Positions 31,081 to 43,040 of a stretch of 64,000 bases of DNA are shown here, one piece after another. The notes under the pieces were generated by a model. The model was not told where the DNA came from. It saw nothing but the letters and a program-made list of their open reading frames with translations, and ran no database searches. Source of the stretch: Cricetomys ansorgei (Eukaryota > Chordata > Mammalia > Rodentia > Nesomyidae); contig JAMJFZ010001815.1 of the NCBI GenBank assembly GCA_026225945.1, positions 1,358,501 to 1,422,500 on the forward strand, given 5' to 3'. The number at the start of each line of letters is the position of its first letter. Position 1 is the stretch's first letter. Position numbers and translations under genes: made by a program.

Positions 31081-34000
31081 TACAACAATGAGACTGAATT
31101 TCTTACCTAGATGAGTAAATGCCTATGTTTAAAATAAAACAATTTGAACACCAAGATTTATAAAGAATAAGATTGTGAGTATAAATGAAATTGTCTTTCT
31201 AGGTGGTGTTGAAAGACAAAGCATTTCAGACCATTTTGGAAATAATTAGATATACAAAATGAGATTTACATTCGAGAGTATTCATTGAGGTTATTTTTTA
31301 TACCTAGCAGTTCAAATTTATAATATTTTAAGTGCCACCATAAAGATGAGTCCAATAAGTGATGGAGCGCTAGTCAAAGAAATGTAAGACGCCATTAAAA
31401 TTCATGTATCATGAGGAGATCATGACCCAAAAAATTGCTCTATAATGCTATGCTGAGGAAAGCTACTCAAAGAACATTGACCAAATCGTGTTAAGTACAC
31501 GTGACTGCCAACAGAGCGTGTCTATATCCATTTAACACGCAACATATTTTCCTGAAAGCAGAGTGAACTTAGGTGTCTGGTTCCCCGACAGGCATTTACT
31601 CCATGAGGAATTCACATGAGAACTATCTTGATACTTCTAAAAAAGCCTTCATAGAATAATATTAAATAAAACATGACATTATCCAAGAATTTTTAGATTT
31701 CGATGATATATTTTTGAACAGCATTGCATATACAGCTTAAACATGAAACATATTAAACTTCAGGAAAATGTAGGAACTCTGGAAAAATACGGTGATACAT
31801 TACTGACTGTATTTCTGAGTGTTGGTTATGGGTTCTAAAACTTCTGAGTTATGGGTTCTGTTGGATTTCTTCTAGAGAGGTTTCCTGAATTATTTATAGG
31901 AAGATGAGTAATATCTCTGTGTTAGTACCTGCTTTTATTTTCCTCCACCAAACCATCATTTGCTTCTTCTTTGGCAAACTTTCCTTCATTTTTCTGTCGA
32001 GGGGTGCTCTTTATGTTCATGAGTGACATGACTTAGCCTGGTTACCAACTTTGGGGCGTGGAACCCAGCACCTGCATTTCTCTTACGGAACAGCCATATA
32101 AGACATTAATGGCCAGTTGCAGATTTGTGAAACAGGTGCTTGGGCATGCACTGTGGAGAGGATGATGCCAAGAGCTACTGTTTCCATGTAAGAATGTAGG
32201 TCTGGAGGAGCACAGGACGAGTACCAGCAGCAGCACAGGGAGCAAGCACTGGGCCCATCTCTGTGGCGCTCTGCACCTTGCAGTTACATGGGCAGCGGAA
32301 CTCCCTGTGTATAGCTGGGCTATGATTTTCAACTTCTTGCATCTAAAATAATCTTGATGTGTTTCAAAACAAGCTTTGTGATTAGGTTTTATTCATGTCT
32401 TTGATCATGGTTATCCTGAAATTCATGGTCTTTGATCATAAATCTCTGAAAGAAATCACAGAGATTCAACTTTGTTGGATTATTTACTACACCAGGACTA
32501 TTTTTATCCTTAGGTTAAAATCAGGGAACACATTCGTTTTTATGAAGTGAAAAACTCACAGTGGCACATTACATCTCAGGAAAACCCTCAGAATAAGGGT
32601 AAATGTTACATAAAAGCAATTTTACCCTCAGTTGGTTGAGGTCTCCATTCTCAAAATAGAAGGAAATGATGCGTTTTTGCAACGAACTCGAACAGACAAA
32701 TAGTTAAAGATAGTTTTAAACAAAAGTGTCCATCATTCACCAGTCTGTAACGAAAGTGGCAAAGCAAATCAGGCAGCGTCTACAACCATCACACCAACCA
32801 CTGGCATTCAGTAAAGACCCCAGCAGACCCTGATGATAACCTTTTCCCACCAGAGTCCACAGTCTGGTATACAGAGGTGGAGGGCAGGGACCCTGGTCTA
32901 GTTAATACATGTCTGTGACTTGTGTTAAAATTAGTCAAGACACAGTGAAGAAGTTCACTGTGAATCCACAAGTCACAGTCCTCTTAGCTTCAATTATGAG
33001 GCCACTGTTTCTTGGTGTTGTGTGCGGTTAACTGAGTTCAAGATACTTGTCAGTTATCCAGTACTTGCTTGGTTTTGAGAACCCCATAGGGAAACTTCTT
33101 GATGGCCGGTGAAATGAATTTTGCTCTTCATGCCTCTAATGAAAGGGATTTTAATACCCCTGGACATTCTGTCTGCCTGCTTAACATAGTCAGAATTTCT
33201 GAATATTTTTTACTAAAGGTCACACTGTCTTCATATCTTCTCTGAACACTTTCCTAGGGCAGTTTAGTTCTTTTGAAGTGAATGAGAACGTCTCTTATTT
33301 GGGTGGTAAATAAGAATGCAGAGTGATGTAATAAGTAGGCCACCCACACTTCTCTTTGTTGGGATGAGCTGGAAAATGAGTTCACTTTTAAAGCAAGCCA
33401 GTCTTTCAGAACCTAATAATTTATCTTTTCGTGTATGGACACTATCGCTTGGGAGTTGCCCCTCCGACACAACCCAAAAGCGAGAGCGCATGTGTAGCCC
33501 ATGTCATTCCTTCAGGTGCATTTGTGTCCGTGCTACATCCCTGCTACCGCTTCTGGAACTGTAGATATTTCACATCTCTTTTTGTCCCATTTTAACTATC
33601 CTATATATAATAATGCTAATTAGCAAGTCTTCCTCTTTAAGCAATCTAGGACATGATACATATGCGTAAAGAGAAAAGCAAGCCAAATTGGGCTCAGCGC
33701 CCAGGAAAATTAGTCGCAGTCACTCACAAACAACTTGAGAAATTTTGCATACACACACACGCGCACACACACACACACACACACACACCATGTGGAACAA
33801 CTTGGCAACATGTAGAATATTGAGTGATTTAAAAAAACACCGTAAAACTTAAAATTTGCTCCTCTAAGAGCTTCAGCCACTTACAACAGTGAAAAGTTAA
33901 TGGCCATGGGAACAATGCTCAGTAGGGCCCTAGCAACCGTGCTGAGTCCTGGATGTTGAAATGATGATAATTATGGATATTTTCTCGTTTTTCATTTTCA

Positions 34001-35102
34001 ACCCATTCATTGCCTTCCGAATTCCTTTTACCACATTCTAATCTGCTTTGGTGTCATTGGTATTTCATCAGAATGCATCATCTGCATACTGACCATAAGC
34101 AAAAACACCAAATATTTTGGGTGGTGTCAATAAATTAAAGTTTTAAATATACAATATATTTGAAAATGTTTTTTTCCCCAAAGCTTGTATAAGAGACCAC
34201 ACGTTTTGAATTGATTACAGGATCAGATACTCTGATCATGAATGAGAGAGATGCACGTAAGAGTAGAGTTGTTCTGGACACACCGAGTGCCTTGTACATT
34301 TCATTTGTGTGATCGTGCGAACTCGTGACACGGCAACCAGAGGCAGTGCTCTTTGGTGTTGGCACTTGGTGCTTTTCCTTATGTGTGCACAAGAAACAGT
34401 TAGGATCATGTTGTTCCTAGAGGTCAGCATCTCAAGAAGTGGAATGACAGGTACATTCAAGAAGAATGCTTGGTAATAAACCCAAAAGGAAAAAGAATAT
34501 GGAAAATAATAGAAGCACATATGAAGTTTACTTTCACTGAGAGCTGGTGGACTTGGGAGATTAATTTTCTAAGAAGATATTAACAAGTATGACTGGGTTG
34601 ACCACGCTAGCTAGTAGGATGTGATTTGAAGGGAGAAGCATCATAAGACATTCACCCCCGTGTTTTGTTCTAATAGGTAGAATCAAGAGGCACTCTGATG
34701 TTGACTCTACAGTGCACGGCATCAAGGCTCACATTCTGACATGTGATTTCCTCTACTATGTACTTCTTGGAAATTGTAAAGGCTATAATTACTGAAAGGA
34801 CTATCTCAAGTAACCTTTGGAGCAAAATGTGGACACTCATGATTATATATCTTCAAGCATTTTTTAATTGGGAAGCAGAACTTATATAAATCAGAAATGG
34901 TTGTTGGGAACAAGTCAACTTGATATTTATTATTTTATTATATATATTATTATTTATAATATATATTAATTATATTTATCCAGTATTTAATTCATCAAAT
35001 GTAGTCATTTTTACCTCAGTATATCTGATGGTTTGGTTCTAGGGTGTTTATAGTCTCGCCAAATCTTTCACTGTTCAGATCCTTCAGTAGAATGAGCGTA
35101 GA
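31081..35102. other. Unique DNA, longest repeat-poor stretch
   Basis: About 4 kb with almost no recognised repeat except (CA)n with a GCGC interruption at 33752-33788 and AT-only sequence at 34925-34975. Antisense frames of 96 (32042-32332) and 94 codons (34236-34520) have no recognised domain. This is the best place in the window for conserved noncoding elements, though I cannot show conservation from sequence alone. Confidence 0.45.
33752..33788 (+). repeat. (CA)n microsatellite
   Basis: CA repeats with one CGCG interruption. Confidence 0.93.
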
Positions 35103-35108
35103 ATCTAC

Positions 35109-35456
35109 TGTAGTAGTCAGCTGCTGGGGTAGTTCATCACAGAAGTCACAGAGACATTTTTCATAGGTGCAAGCCCTGCCACACTTCTGCAGAGGGAACC
35201 GCTGTCATGGCAAGCACCGCACTGGACAGTGGAACCCTGAGTGTCTGAGCTCAGGTGTTTTTATTCTTTCAAGACTCCTCAGGTGTTCTACTGATAGCAC
35301 ATGCAAATCATTAGCAATTAAACTTCCTCCTCAGAAATCCAACACCTGCAGACAATATCGAATGCTAAGACCTAGGGCAGCTCCTTACCCAATAATGCAA
35401 AAAAAAAAAAAAACCACAATTATTTTAAACACAACTAAAAATAAACTCCTATAACA
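35109..35456 (-). mobile_element. Solo LTR of the ERVK/mys-like family
   Basis: 348 bp, with a perfect 6-bp duplication ATCTAC (35103-35108 and 35457-35462). On the minus strand it begins TGTTATAGGAGTTTATTTTT and ends GACTACTACA, as in the LTRs at 3355 and 52956. The antisense AATAAA lies within 'gtgtttttattctttc'. An A-run (35398-35413) is an internal expansion. No internal sequence remains. Confidence 0.92.
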
Positions 35457-35462
35457 ATCTAC

Positions 35463-36150
35463 ATAGATACATTCTTCTCATATAATTAAATTGTCTACAG
35501 ACGACCTACAATACTAACACAGAGCAAAAGCTGTGTAGATAGTTGACACACTGTATTGTATGGAAATGATAGCAAGGACAAATTTTGTTTACTCATTCAT
35601 TACAGGTACAGTCTGTTTCCAACTCCCCGGGATCCTTATTAGTTGGGTCTGTGAATGTGAACACAAAAGCTCACCTCCAATATGCTCTAGGCTTCAGCCC
35701 CAAGGTGGGAGACATAATTGCAGTAAGACTCCAATGGCCACTACCTTTCTTTTATTGATAGTCTATCAGATGGACATTCATTGGGCAATCACTGTAAATG
35801 TGAAAATTCTTAAAGTGGAAGTTCACTATGGCTAGAAGATTAGATAGGGAAAGAAACTCAGGGTTCAGACAATAAAGTCAAGGCTGAGAACAGGCTTGTG
35901 AGTGACCAGACACCACCTGGCCCAGTGTACGATATTGTCCTCTATTAAGAGCCCACAGTGAAAAAGGCTTTTAGGAATGAAAGAGTCTATTTGAAGCATA
36001 GAAAACATTTCACAAGACATGGACGTGTAGAGCAAATGAGCTGCAGAGGTTGGATACAGATTTTGAGTGTAATTAGATTTGTATGAAACTAAGGGAAGGC
36101 TTTAAGCAAAGTTGGCTCTATGTATAATCAGAATAGAATCATAAAGAACC
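35463..36150. other. Unique DNA
   Basis: No repeat is recognised. Frames of 95 codons (35167-35454, inside the LTR) and 91 codons (35560-35835) have no family match. Confidence 0.4.
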
Positions 36151-36316
36151 AAGGCCTGACAACGTGGCTCAGCAGGGAAGGCACTTGCTGCCAAGTCTTG
36201 CAACTTGAATTTGATCCTGAGGACCCATGTGATAGAAGGAGAAAACCTTCTCTGCCAAGTTTTCCTCTGACCTCTGCAGAAAAGAAATAAACAATTAAGT
36301 GTATTTTTTTTTAAAG
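36151..36316 (+). mobile_element. B3 SINE
   Basis: 'cctgacaacgtggctcagcagg' head, 'cttgaatttgatcctgaggacc' (B box), 'gatagaaggagaaaacc', 'cctctgacctctgcag', A- and T-rich tail. Confidence 0.8.
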
Positions 36317-36344
36317 AACCTAGTTCTGACTTTGTAACAGTGGG

Positions 36345-36433
36345 AAGATCAGATGTTCAAGATTGACACCCCACCACAGCATAAATTCTAAGGCTAGCTG
36401 GGGCTTCATGAGACCCTGGATCAAAAGAAAAAG
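36345..36433 (+). mobile_element. Possible B1/B4-derived fragment
   Basis: 'gatgttcaagattgaca', 'gctagctggggcttcatgagaccctgg' (in part) and 'atcaaaagaaaaag' look like the right half of an old B1 or B4-type SINE whose A-tail gave rise to the GGAA array. Weak. Confidence 0.4.
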
Positions 36434-36436
36434 AGG

Positions 36437-36545
36437 AAGAAAGAAAGAAAGGAAGGAAGGAAGGAAGGAAGGAAGGAAGGAAGGAAGGAAGGAAGGAAGG
36501 AAGGAAGGAAGACGAGAAGGAGAAGAAGGGGGGAGGAGGAAGGTA
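36437..36545 (+). repeat. (GGAA)n polypurine microsatellite
   Basis: Uninterrupted GGAA units at about 36450-36510, flanked by GAAA and GA-rich sequence, giving over 100 bases with almost no pyrimidine. Lys/Glu/Gly- and Ser/Phe/Pro-rich frames across it (36357-36587) are artefacts. Confidence 0.97.
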
Positions 36546-36744
36546 GTTAGATGAACTATAAAACTGAAAGACTAGTAATGCAAACACTAATTAAAAGACT
36601 CTAAAACTGAAAACATCACACCAAGGACATTCAACATTTAAAAGGCATTCTAAAAGTGGAATTAGGAGACAAAGTGCTAATTGTCACGTATGATACTTCT
36701 GACTTCTTATGATATTCTGGATGTTTTTTTTCTTTTGTTCTACA

Positions 36745-36866
36745 CATTTTTATTACTTTGTTTATTTTTTAAGATTATAACATAATTGCTTCATTTCCTC
36801 CTTCCATTTTCTCCCAACAAACCCTCTTTTCTCTCTTTCCAATTCATGGCCCATTTTCATTAATTG

Positions 36867-36898
<32 letters not shown>

Positions 36899-36924
36899 TA
36901 CATATATATATATGTATGTGTGTA

Positions 36925-36955
<31 letters not shown>

Positions 36956-37125
36956 TCCTAAACACAGCCTGCTCAGTTTCTTTTCAAGGCTGAACATCTG
37001 GTAGTAGATAAGCAATCAGGGTGCTCTTCCCTGGAGAGAGACCATTTCTCCTCCATTCAGCCTTTCTTAGTGGCCTGTAGATCTTTGTGAAGCGTTGAGA
37101 TGTTTCTTTTGAAAAATGTACACAT
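36745..37125 (-). mobile_element. L1 (Lx) 3' UTR, antisense, with CA/TA expansions
   Basis: 'agattataacataattgcttcatttcc', 'ccaattcatggcccattttcattaattgttac' (in part), 'attcctaaacacagcctgctcag', 'gtgctcttccctgg' are the antisense 3' UTR in order. (CA)n at 36871-36897 and (TA)n at 36903-36956 expanded within it. Confidence 0.8.
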
Positions 37126-38254
37126 TTTTGTCCGCTTACACCAGTGGGGGCTTTGTCAGTGGGAACAACATTGGTTCAGTCAGTTCAGACTTTGCATTAG
37201 CTCCCTAGCATAAGCTAGAATATTCCAAGCATTCCGAGAATTTTCTTTTCTGCTAAATACTTCCCCCCGCAAACCTGAATATTCAAGTTCCGAAAAGCAC
37301 CAGAAAACATAGAGTTACATTTGAATATAATAAAACCTATATCCCAAACAGCAAAGTTAACAAACTTAGACAGAACCAGGAGTTAAAACTGTCTCAGCAT
37401 CCAGTTTGTTTTCGAAATTTCCTTCTTGCATGGCCACTCCTAGAAATTTACTGTTGTGGATTTTGATTGTGTCCTTGACTCTGACCTGGAGCAGAGCGGC
37501 CTTGGGTGTGTCAAGGACATACGATCCAGGGCAGTCAGTCAAAGTATGGACACTTTCTTTTGCCTCCACCCCAAACTACAGAAATTAATCTTGTGTCAGT
37601 TCGGTGTCATTGAATTCCTAATTTTAGTTATGTCTACACTGGATGCTAAGCATCAACTCCACAGGAGAATAATACCATTCTTTCCATTTCTCTCATTTTT
37701 TATTTACAAAATTTCTGAAATTTAGGTTAAAAAAACAGATTTTTCAGGAAAAAAAAATTGTCTCCCCGAAATGCACTAACTTTACTGTATGCTATTCCAT
37801 AAAAGCCTTACTTTTATGTTTTGAGATAATTCTGAAGCAGGGAATTCTAAGTAATACATATTCGTAAATAATGATTCTCCAGTAAAGTGCGGGCCTATGT
37901 TCTCTTGAGGCAAGAAAAAATACATTTCATATTTTGTTACTTTATTTCCTCTCCACGCTATACCTTGCTATGCAAAGAGATAAAATCACATATGGCTCCA
38001 TTTTAAATTACTGAAACATCTGCCAAGGTTCAAAACTGACATTTTATGTTCATATGTTATTGGCCTTTACATTATAAAACAATTATATTTGTCATTCAGC
38101 AAATACACATGAAGAAATGAAGGAGCTAAAACAACAAATTTCTCTTCATACATTAACAAAAGGCTCTCATTCCATTTAGGCTTGCATAAAAGATAAAAAT
38201 CCTGCTCTCTCATTTGCTTCCCCATTTAGTCCTCTTGTTCTAATTTTCCCTTTA
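37126..38254. other. Unique DNA
   Basis: About 1.1 kb without recognised repeat or gene. Frames of 60-89 codons at 37366-37725 on both strands have no family match. Confidence 0.4.
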
Positions 38255-39069
38255 TCGCTCCATAACACTGTGTTCTACCCAAATGGATCAAGGTCTCCAA
38301 CATAAAAACCCTGAATCTGATAGAAAAAAGGTGATAATACCCTTGAACTCATTGGCAGTCTATATGAAAGAACAGGATGCAGATGGCACAGGCACAAAGA
38401 CCAACAATTAATAAGTGAAGCTGGAAAGTTTCTCTGTGACAAAGGATGCCATCGTTTGGGAAGCTGATAGCCTACAGAATTGGAAAAGATCTTTATCAAT
38501 TATATAGCTGATAGAAGGTTAGTATCCAGAACACATAAAGAACTAAAAACACCGAACATAAAGAGAACAACCCAATTAAAAAATGGGATACAGAATCAAA
38601 CAGAGTTTTCAAAAGAGGAAACACAAATGGCCAAAAAAAACATTTAAAGAAATGTTCAACATCCTTAGATTTCAGGGAAATACAAATTAAAACTACTTTG
38701 AGATTTTATCTTACCCTAGTTAGAATGGCCAAGATCAATACAACAAGTGACAGGTGGTGCTGATGAGCATGTGGGGAAAAGGGACACTTTATTGCTGCTG
38801 AGAGTGTCAACTTGTATAGTCACTATGGCCATCAGTGGAAAGTTCCCAGGGATCTGTGGATAGATCTAGTTTAATATGCAGCTATACCACATTTGAACAC
38901 CGACCTGAAGGACTTCCATCTACTACAGAGATTCTCAGTTATCCATGTTCTTGATATTCTCTTCATAAGAGCCAGAAATTTGAAACAGTCTAGGTATCCA
39001 TTCATAGCCCCAGAGAACTGTAGGACATGAGAGTGAAGCTGTTTGCTTCGATACAACTTTCAGCAGGAC
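38255..39069 (+). mobile_element. L1 ORF2 3' end, sense
   Basis: Order of L1 ORF2 C-terminus: 'acccaaatggatcaaggtctcc', 'cagtctatatgaaag', 'tacagaattggaaaagatc', 'gttagtatccagaacacat', 'aaagaactaaaaac', 'aaatacaaattaaaact', 'cctagttagaatggcc', 'ggtatccattcatagcc'. Multiple stops; dead. It ends against the LTR-like unit. Confidence 0.85.
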
Positions 39070-39829
39070 TGTCAACTGATTGACAACCCCACCTAAGCAA
39101 ACCCCATCTAACTGGTTTAAAGACTCAGAGAAAAAAATGTCATTGTTTTTAGAGGAACATTTAATCTTTTAATCCAGCAGCATGGCTGCTTTAGCAAAGG
39201 ATCACACTGAAAAGGCCTCTGTGACAGCTAGGAAGGGATCACATCCAAAGGCCTTAGGAAGAGATCACATTCGGAGGCCTGTGTGATCCAGATGAAATGC
39301 TATGAAGGCAGTGGTATATGATGCCTTTAATCCCAATCTCTGAGATTGAGTCAGAGTGAGGATACGCCCAACTTTCGGGATATAAAAGGAGGCTCACAGC
39401 TCACAGACAGTTAAGAAGGAAGGAGAGTTGCAGACAGAAGAAAGTTCAGTCAGATAGTTCAGTTCACACAGAGAGAAGCGAGGTGGAAGCAGATGGGAAG
39501 CAGACAAGAGGTGAGAAAAGTGGAGAGTCAGGCAGTTTGAGTACAATCTGCTCACAGACAGAAGCGGAATCTGAGAAGAAGAGAGCAGTCCAGAATAAGC
39601 AGAGAGAAATAAAGATATCTCAGAGTGAAAAGAGGTAGCTCAGAAGACAGCTAGTCAGAGTGAGCTCAGTCAGCAGTAAATCTCAGGGGCTAAAACATTA
39701 TAGGGTTAGGCTCGCAGATTAGATTGTAAGGCGGCTGAAACTCTCTAGGACTAGGGATTAAATTAGCAAGGAATAGACTGTGCTCTGAGAATAAAACCCA
39801 TGAGAATAAAATTAACCTTACATTCTACA
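39070..39829 (+). mobile_element. Unclassified LTR-like unit carrying a B1-like piece
   Basis: Starts TGTCAACTGATTGACAAC and ends TTACATTCTACA, so TG...CA. It has a TATA box (GGATATAAAAGG near 39379-39390), then a long purine-rich transcribed-like region with AATAAA at about 39608, 39790 and 39804. Upstream of the TATA box lie three GATCACA...GGCCT units (39199-39218, 39236-39254, 39262-39280), then a B1-like 'gcctttaatcccaatctctgag' at 39323-39344. The order (U3 repeats, TATA, polyadenylation signal) suits an LTR. No matching target duplication was found, and I do not recognise the family. Confidence 0.45.
39199..39289 (+). repeat. Three degenerate tandem units plus inverted copy
   Basis: Units GGATCACACTGAAAAGGCCT, GGATCACATCCAAAGGCCT and AGATCACATTCGGAGGCCT lie at spacings of 37 and 26 bases. 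They are followed by GTGTGATCC (39281-39289), the exact inverse of GGATCACAC at 39199-39207. Confidence 0.75.
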
Positions 39830-40104
39830 GCTACAATTATTATAAACATTCTGTGTTAGCATGGTTGTACTTCATGCTACAAAATAAATAAAAAATTTGG
39901 TGTTTCATGTTTAGAGAATATAATTTTTGAAATATTGATAATGACAGATTATATCTTGTATCAGACCATCTAAGGCAGAAAAAATAGCTTCTTAACATTT
40001 TCATAGTGTTAATCTGAAGTAGATTCACCTGCCTGAGATGCAGGGCTCCAGTCTCAAGTCATTAGACCATAAGATTCAAAGATTCTTAGAAATAAAATAT
40101 ATTG
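39830..40104. other. Unassigned DNA
   Basis: No feature is recognised. Confidence 0.4.
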
Positions 40105-41815
40105 GTGAAAGCACTGATTGCTTATTTTATTGATATACACCACCTACTAAACTTAAATCAAGAGCAGATAAGCAATTTAAATAGCCTTATAACTCCTAGT
40201 GAAATAGAAGCAGCAATTAAAATCCTCTTAACCAGGAGCCTCAAGATATGGCTCCGCAGTTAAGAGCATTAGTTGCTCTTTCAGAAGACCCTCATTCAAT
40301 TCCCAGCATCCACATGGCAGCTTACACCTGTCTGTAACTCTAGTTACAGGGTTTCTGACACCCTCACACAGGCATACATGCAGGAAAAACATCAATGAAC
40401 ATAAAATAAAAATAAATTATATATTAAAAAAATTTCTCCCTTGCCCCCCAAATCCCAAAGCCAGATGGTTTTAGTACAGAATTCTATTAGATTTTAAAAG
40501 AAGAATCAACACTAATACTTCTTAAATTATTTCACAAAATAGAAACAGAATAGAAGCAACATTGTCCAATTCCTTTTACAAGGCCATAGTTACCCCAACA
40601 CATAACACAAATAACAGTCCAACAGAGAAATATAATTACAGAACAACTTCCCTTATGAATATAGATGTAGAAATTCTCAATAAATTACTTGCAAATCTAA
40701 TCCAAGAGCACATCAAAAAGATCATCCACCATGATCAGCTAGGCCTCATCCCAGAGATGCAGGGATGATTCAACATACATAAATCAAGAAATATAATCCA
40801 CCATACAAAGATTAAAAGGAAGAAGCATAGGATCATTTCATTAGATGGAGAAAAAGCCTTTGAAAAACATCCAACACCCCTACATGATAAAATTTCTGGA
40901 GAGAGTAAGGATAGAAGGGACATACCTCAACATTATAAGGCAGTTAAGAAAGTCTACAGCCAACATCAACACAAATGGATAGAAACTCAAAGTATTTCCA
41001 CTAAAATCAGGAACGAGATAAGATTTTCCACTCTCTCTATACCTACTCAATATAGTACTTGAACTCTTAGCTAGAGCAATAAAAGAATTGAAGAAGATCA
41101 AGGGGTTACAGAAAGGAAGGGAAGAAGTCAATGAATCCTTACGTGCAGATGACATGATTGTATACATAAGTGACTGTAAAAATTCTACCAAGAAACTGAC
41201 AGTCAATGAGCACTTTCAGCAAAGTAGCTGGATACGAAACTAACCTAAAAAATAAGTAGCCTTATATTCAAATGATAAATGGACTCAGAAAGAAAGCAGA
41301 GAAACAACAGCTTTCACAATAGTCTAAAAAAAAGTGGGGTATCTGTCTTGGTCACTGTTTTATTGGCATAAAAACAGACACATTGAATAGAACGATACAA
41401 TCATGTTGAAGACCCAGACATAAGTCCACAGACCTATGAAAACCTGATTTTTGGTAAAGAAACCAGAAATACACACTGGAAAAAAAAAGAAATGGTGCTG
41501 GTCAAACTGGATGGTTGCATGTGGAAGAAACCAATTAAATCTGTACTTATCACCCTTCACAAAACTCAACTCCAAATGTATCAAACACCTAAGAATAAAA
41601 CCAGATGCACTGATCCCAACAGAAAGTAAAGGAAAGAACAGTCTTGAACTCATTGGAACAGGAAAAGAATGTCTGAACAGAATACCCAATAGTGCAAGCA
41701 CTAAGCTTAACTATTAATAAGTGGAATCTCATGAAATTGAAAAACTTGAAACATAACTTGAGAGGCTCACTGAAAAATGAAAAATTTAAGACATTTTATT
41801 TAAAAATCATTAAGA
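40105..41815 (+). mobile_element. L1 ORF2 reverse-transcriptase region, sense, dead
   Basis: L1 ORF2 from before the reverse transcriptase into the C-terminal region: 'gatggttttagtacagaattc' (40467), 'ggcctcatcccagagatgcaggg' (40742), 'atcatttcattagatggag' (40829), 'ccactaaaatcaggaac' (40998). The active-site box reads ADDM at about 41146 ('gcagatgacatgattgt'), with Arg in place of the usual Phe before it. Then 'gtgctggtcaaactggatg' (41493). Frameshifts and stops break it throughout (for example TGA at 40767). Part between about 41215 and 41340 is deleted relative to the family. A B2 is inserted at 40233. Confidence 0.88.
40233..40434 (+). mobile_element. B2 SINE inserted in L1
   Basis: 'agatatggctccgcagttaagagc' (A-box region), 'cattcaattcccagcatcc' (B box), 'cagcttacacctgtctgtaactc', AATAAA and an A-rich tail. 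The host L1 text 'aaaatcctctta' before it and 'aaaatttctccctt' after it look like a decayed target duplication. Confidence 0.9.
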
Positions 41816-42017
41816 ATTTCAACATGCTGACAGCAGAGACTGAGACCAAATATATGGTTTCTTTAAAGGTAGCTCTTGGGCACAGGTCACATCTACAATG
41901 GTGGAATAGTTCATGGTCCTTGGGTCCAAGTCTGATCATTAGTCCTTTAAGTGATCCCATACTAAAAATGTGGAATGCTCTGTCATTTATCAATGACATC
42001 ATTAGCAAGCCTCAAGC

Positions 42018-42235
42018 AGAGATGGAGAGATAGCTTAGTGGTTAAGAGTTCATATTGTTCTAGCAGAGGATTAGAGTTAGATTCTTAGAACCTGCAGTAG
42101 GCAGCTTACGACTTCTTGTCACTACAGATTCAGGGGATCCAACGATCTTTTCTGGCTTCCAGTGGTACCTGCTCACACGTATAAACACACAAACACACAC
42201 ACGTATGTAAGTAAAAGTAAAATGTAAAAGTCTCG
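42018..42235 (+). mobile_element. B2/B3 SINE, old
   Basis: 'gagatggagagatagcttagtggttaagag' (in part) is the tRNA-like head. The middle is diverged ('gtaggcagcttacgacttcttg', 'ggggatccaacgatcttttctgg'), with CA-rich and AAGTAAAA tail. Confidence 0.8.
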
Positions 42236-43040
42236 AGAAATATGTTTTGGGACTCTATCATGCACAGGTCTTCACTAACTCAGCCTTCTTGTAGATGGTT
42301 AGGTCATTTCGGTGAGGGAGTGCTGGAAACTGGCAAGGTTATCCAATGGGAATTCTTCATTTGACAATGAATTAAGAGCTTCTTTGACTCAGGGCTTCAT
42401 CCATGAATTTTGTACATCTGTGCATAGAGGAGGACTGTAAGAAATATTAGATTGAATTCAAGATTGAGATGCATTTGAGTTGACATTGCCTGAGACAGGT
42501 GTGAATCTTGAACCCTTTAAAGTATTGATTGCTGTGTCTTTTTAAGGCTTAAATAGACATGACATCTATAACAGTTTTGGTCAATTGGCATACAATTCAG
42601 CATTAAGGACAGTAGAGCTGAGCACTCCTGTATCACACCTGCATTTATTTAGCTTCATATTCCCCAAATAACCATTTTCTAATGTCTTCTTTCTTCTCCC
42701 CACCCCTGCGGAGGGAGGTGGGCGAGTCTTCACGTCGGGCCTTCCATGCCACTGTTCCAGCATTTTAAACAACTTCACACAGTCCTGAGCTTTGCAATTA
42801 TCTCTGATTCTTCAACATCTTGCCTGACTTTGGGAATTAGTCACCATCTGGTCAAATAGTAAGTAATTATAACAACTGAGTGACGGGATAGAATTTGGTT
42901 TGTTAAGAGACCTGGTAGTGTTTTCAGAGAGTTAGGGAGCATTAAATGAAACTCTATCACTAATAAATGCGTTCCTGTTATGTCAACATGCTACTTTTGA
43001 AGATCTCCTGTTAGGGGACTTTTTGATGTTAATCCCTTGT
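42236..43040. other. Unique DNA
   Basis: About 0.8 kb with no recognised repeat or gene. A 65-codon antisense frame (42581-42778) has no family match. Confidence 0.4.

Noticed and set aside
36357..36587. Lys/Glu/Gly- and Ser/Phe/Pro-repeat frames
   Set aside because: Products of the GGAA array on the two strands.
39199..39289. CRISPR-like array
   Set aside because: Only three diverged units with uneven spacing, in a eukaryotic repeat context.
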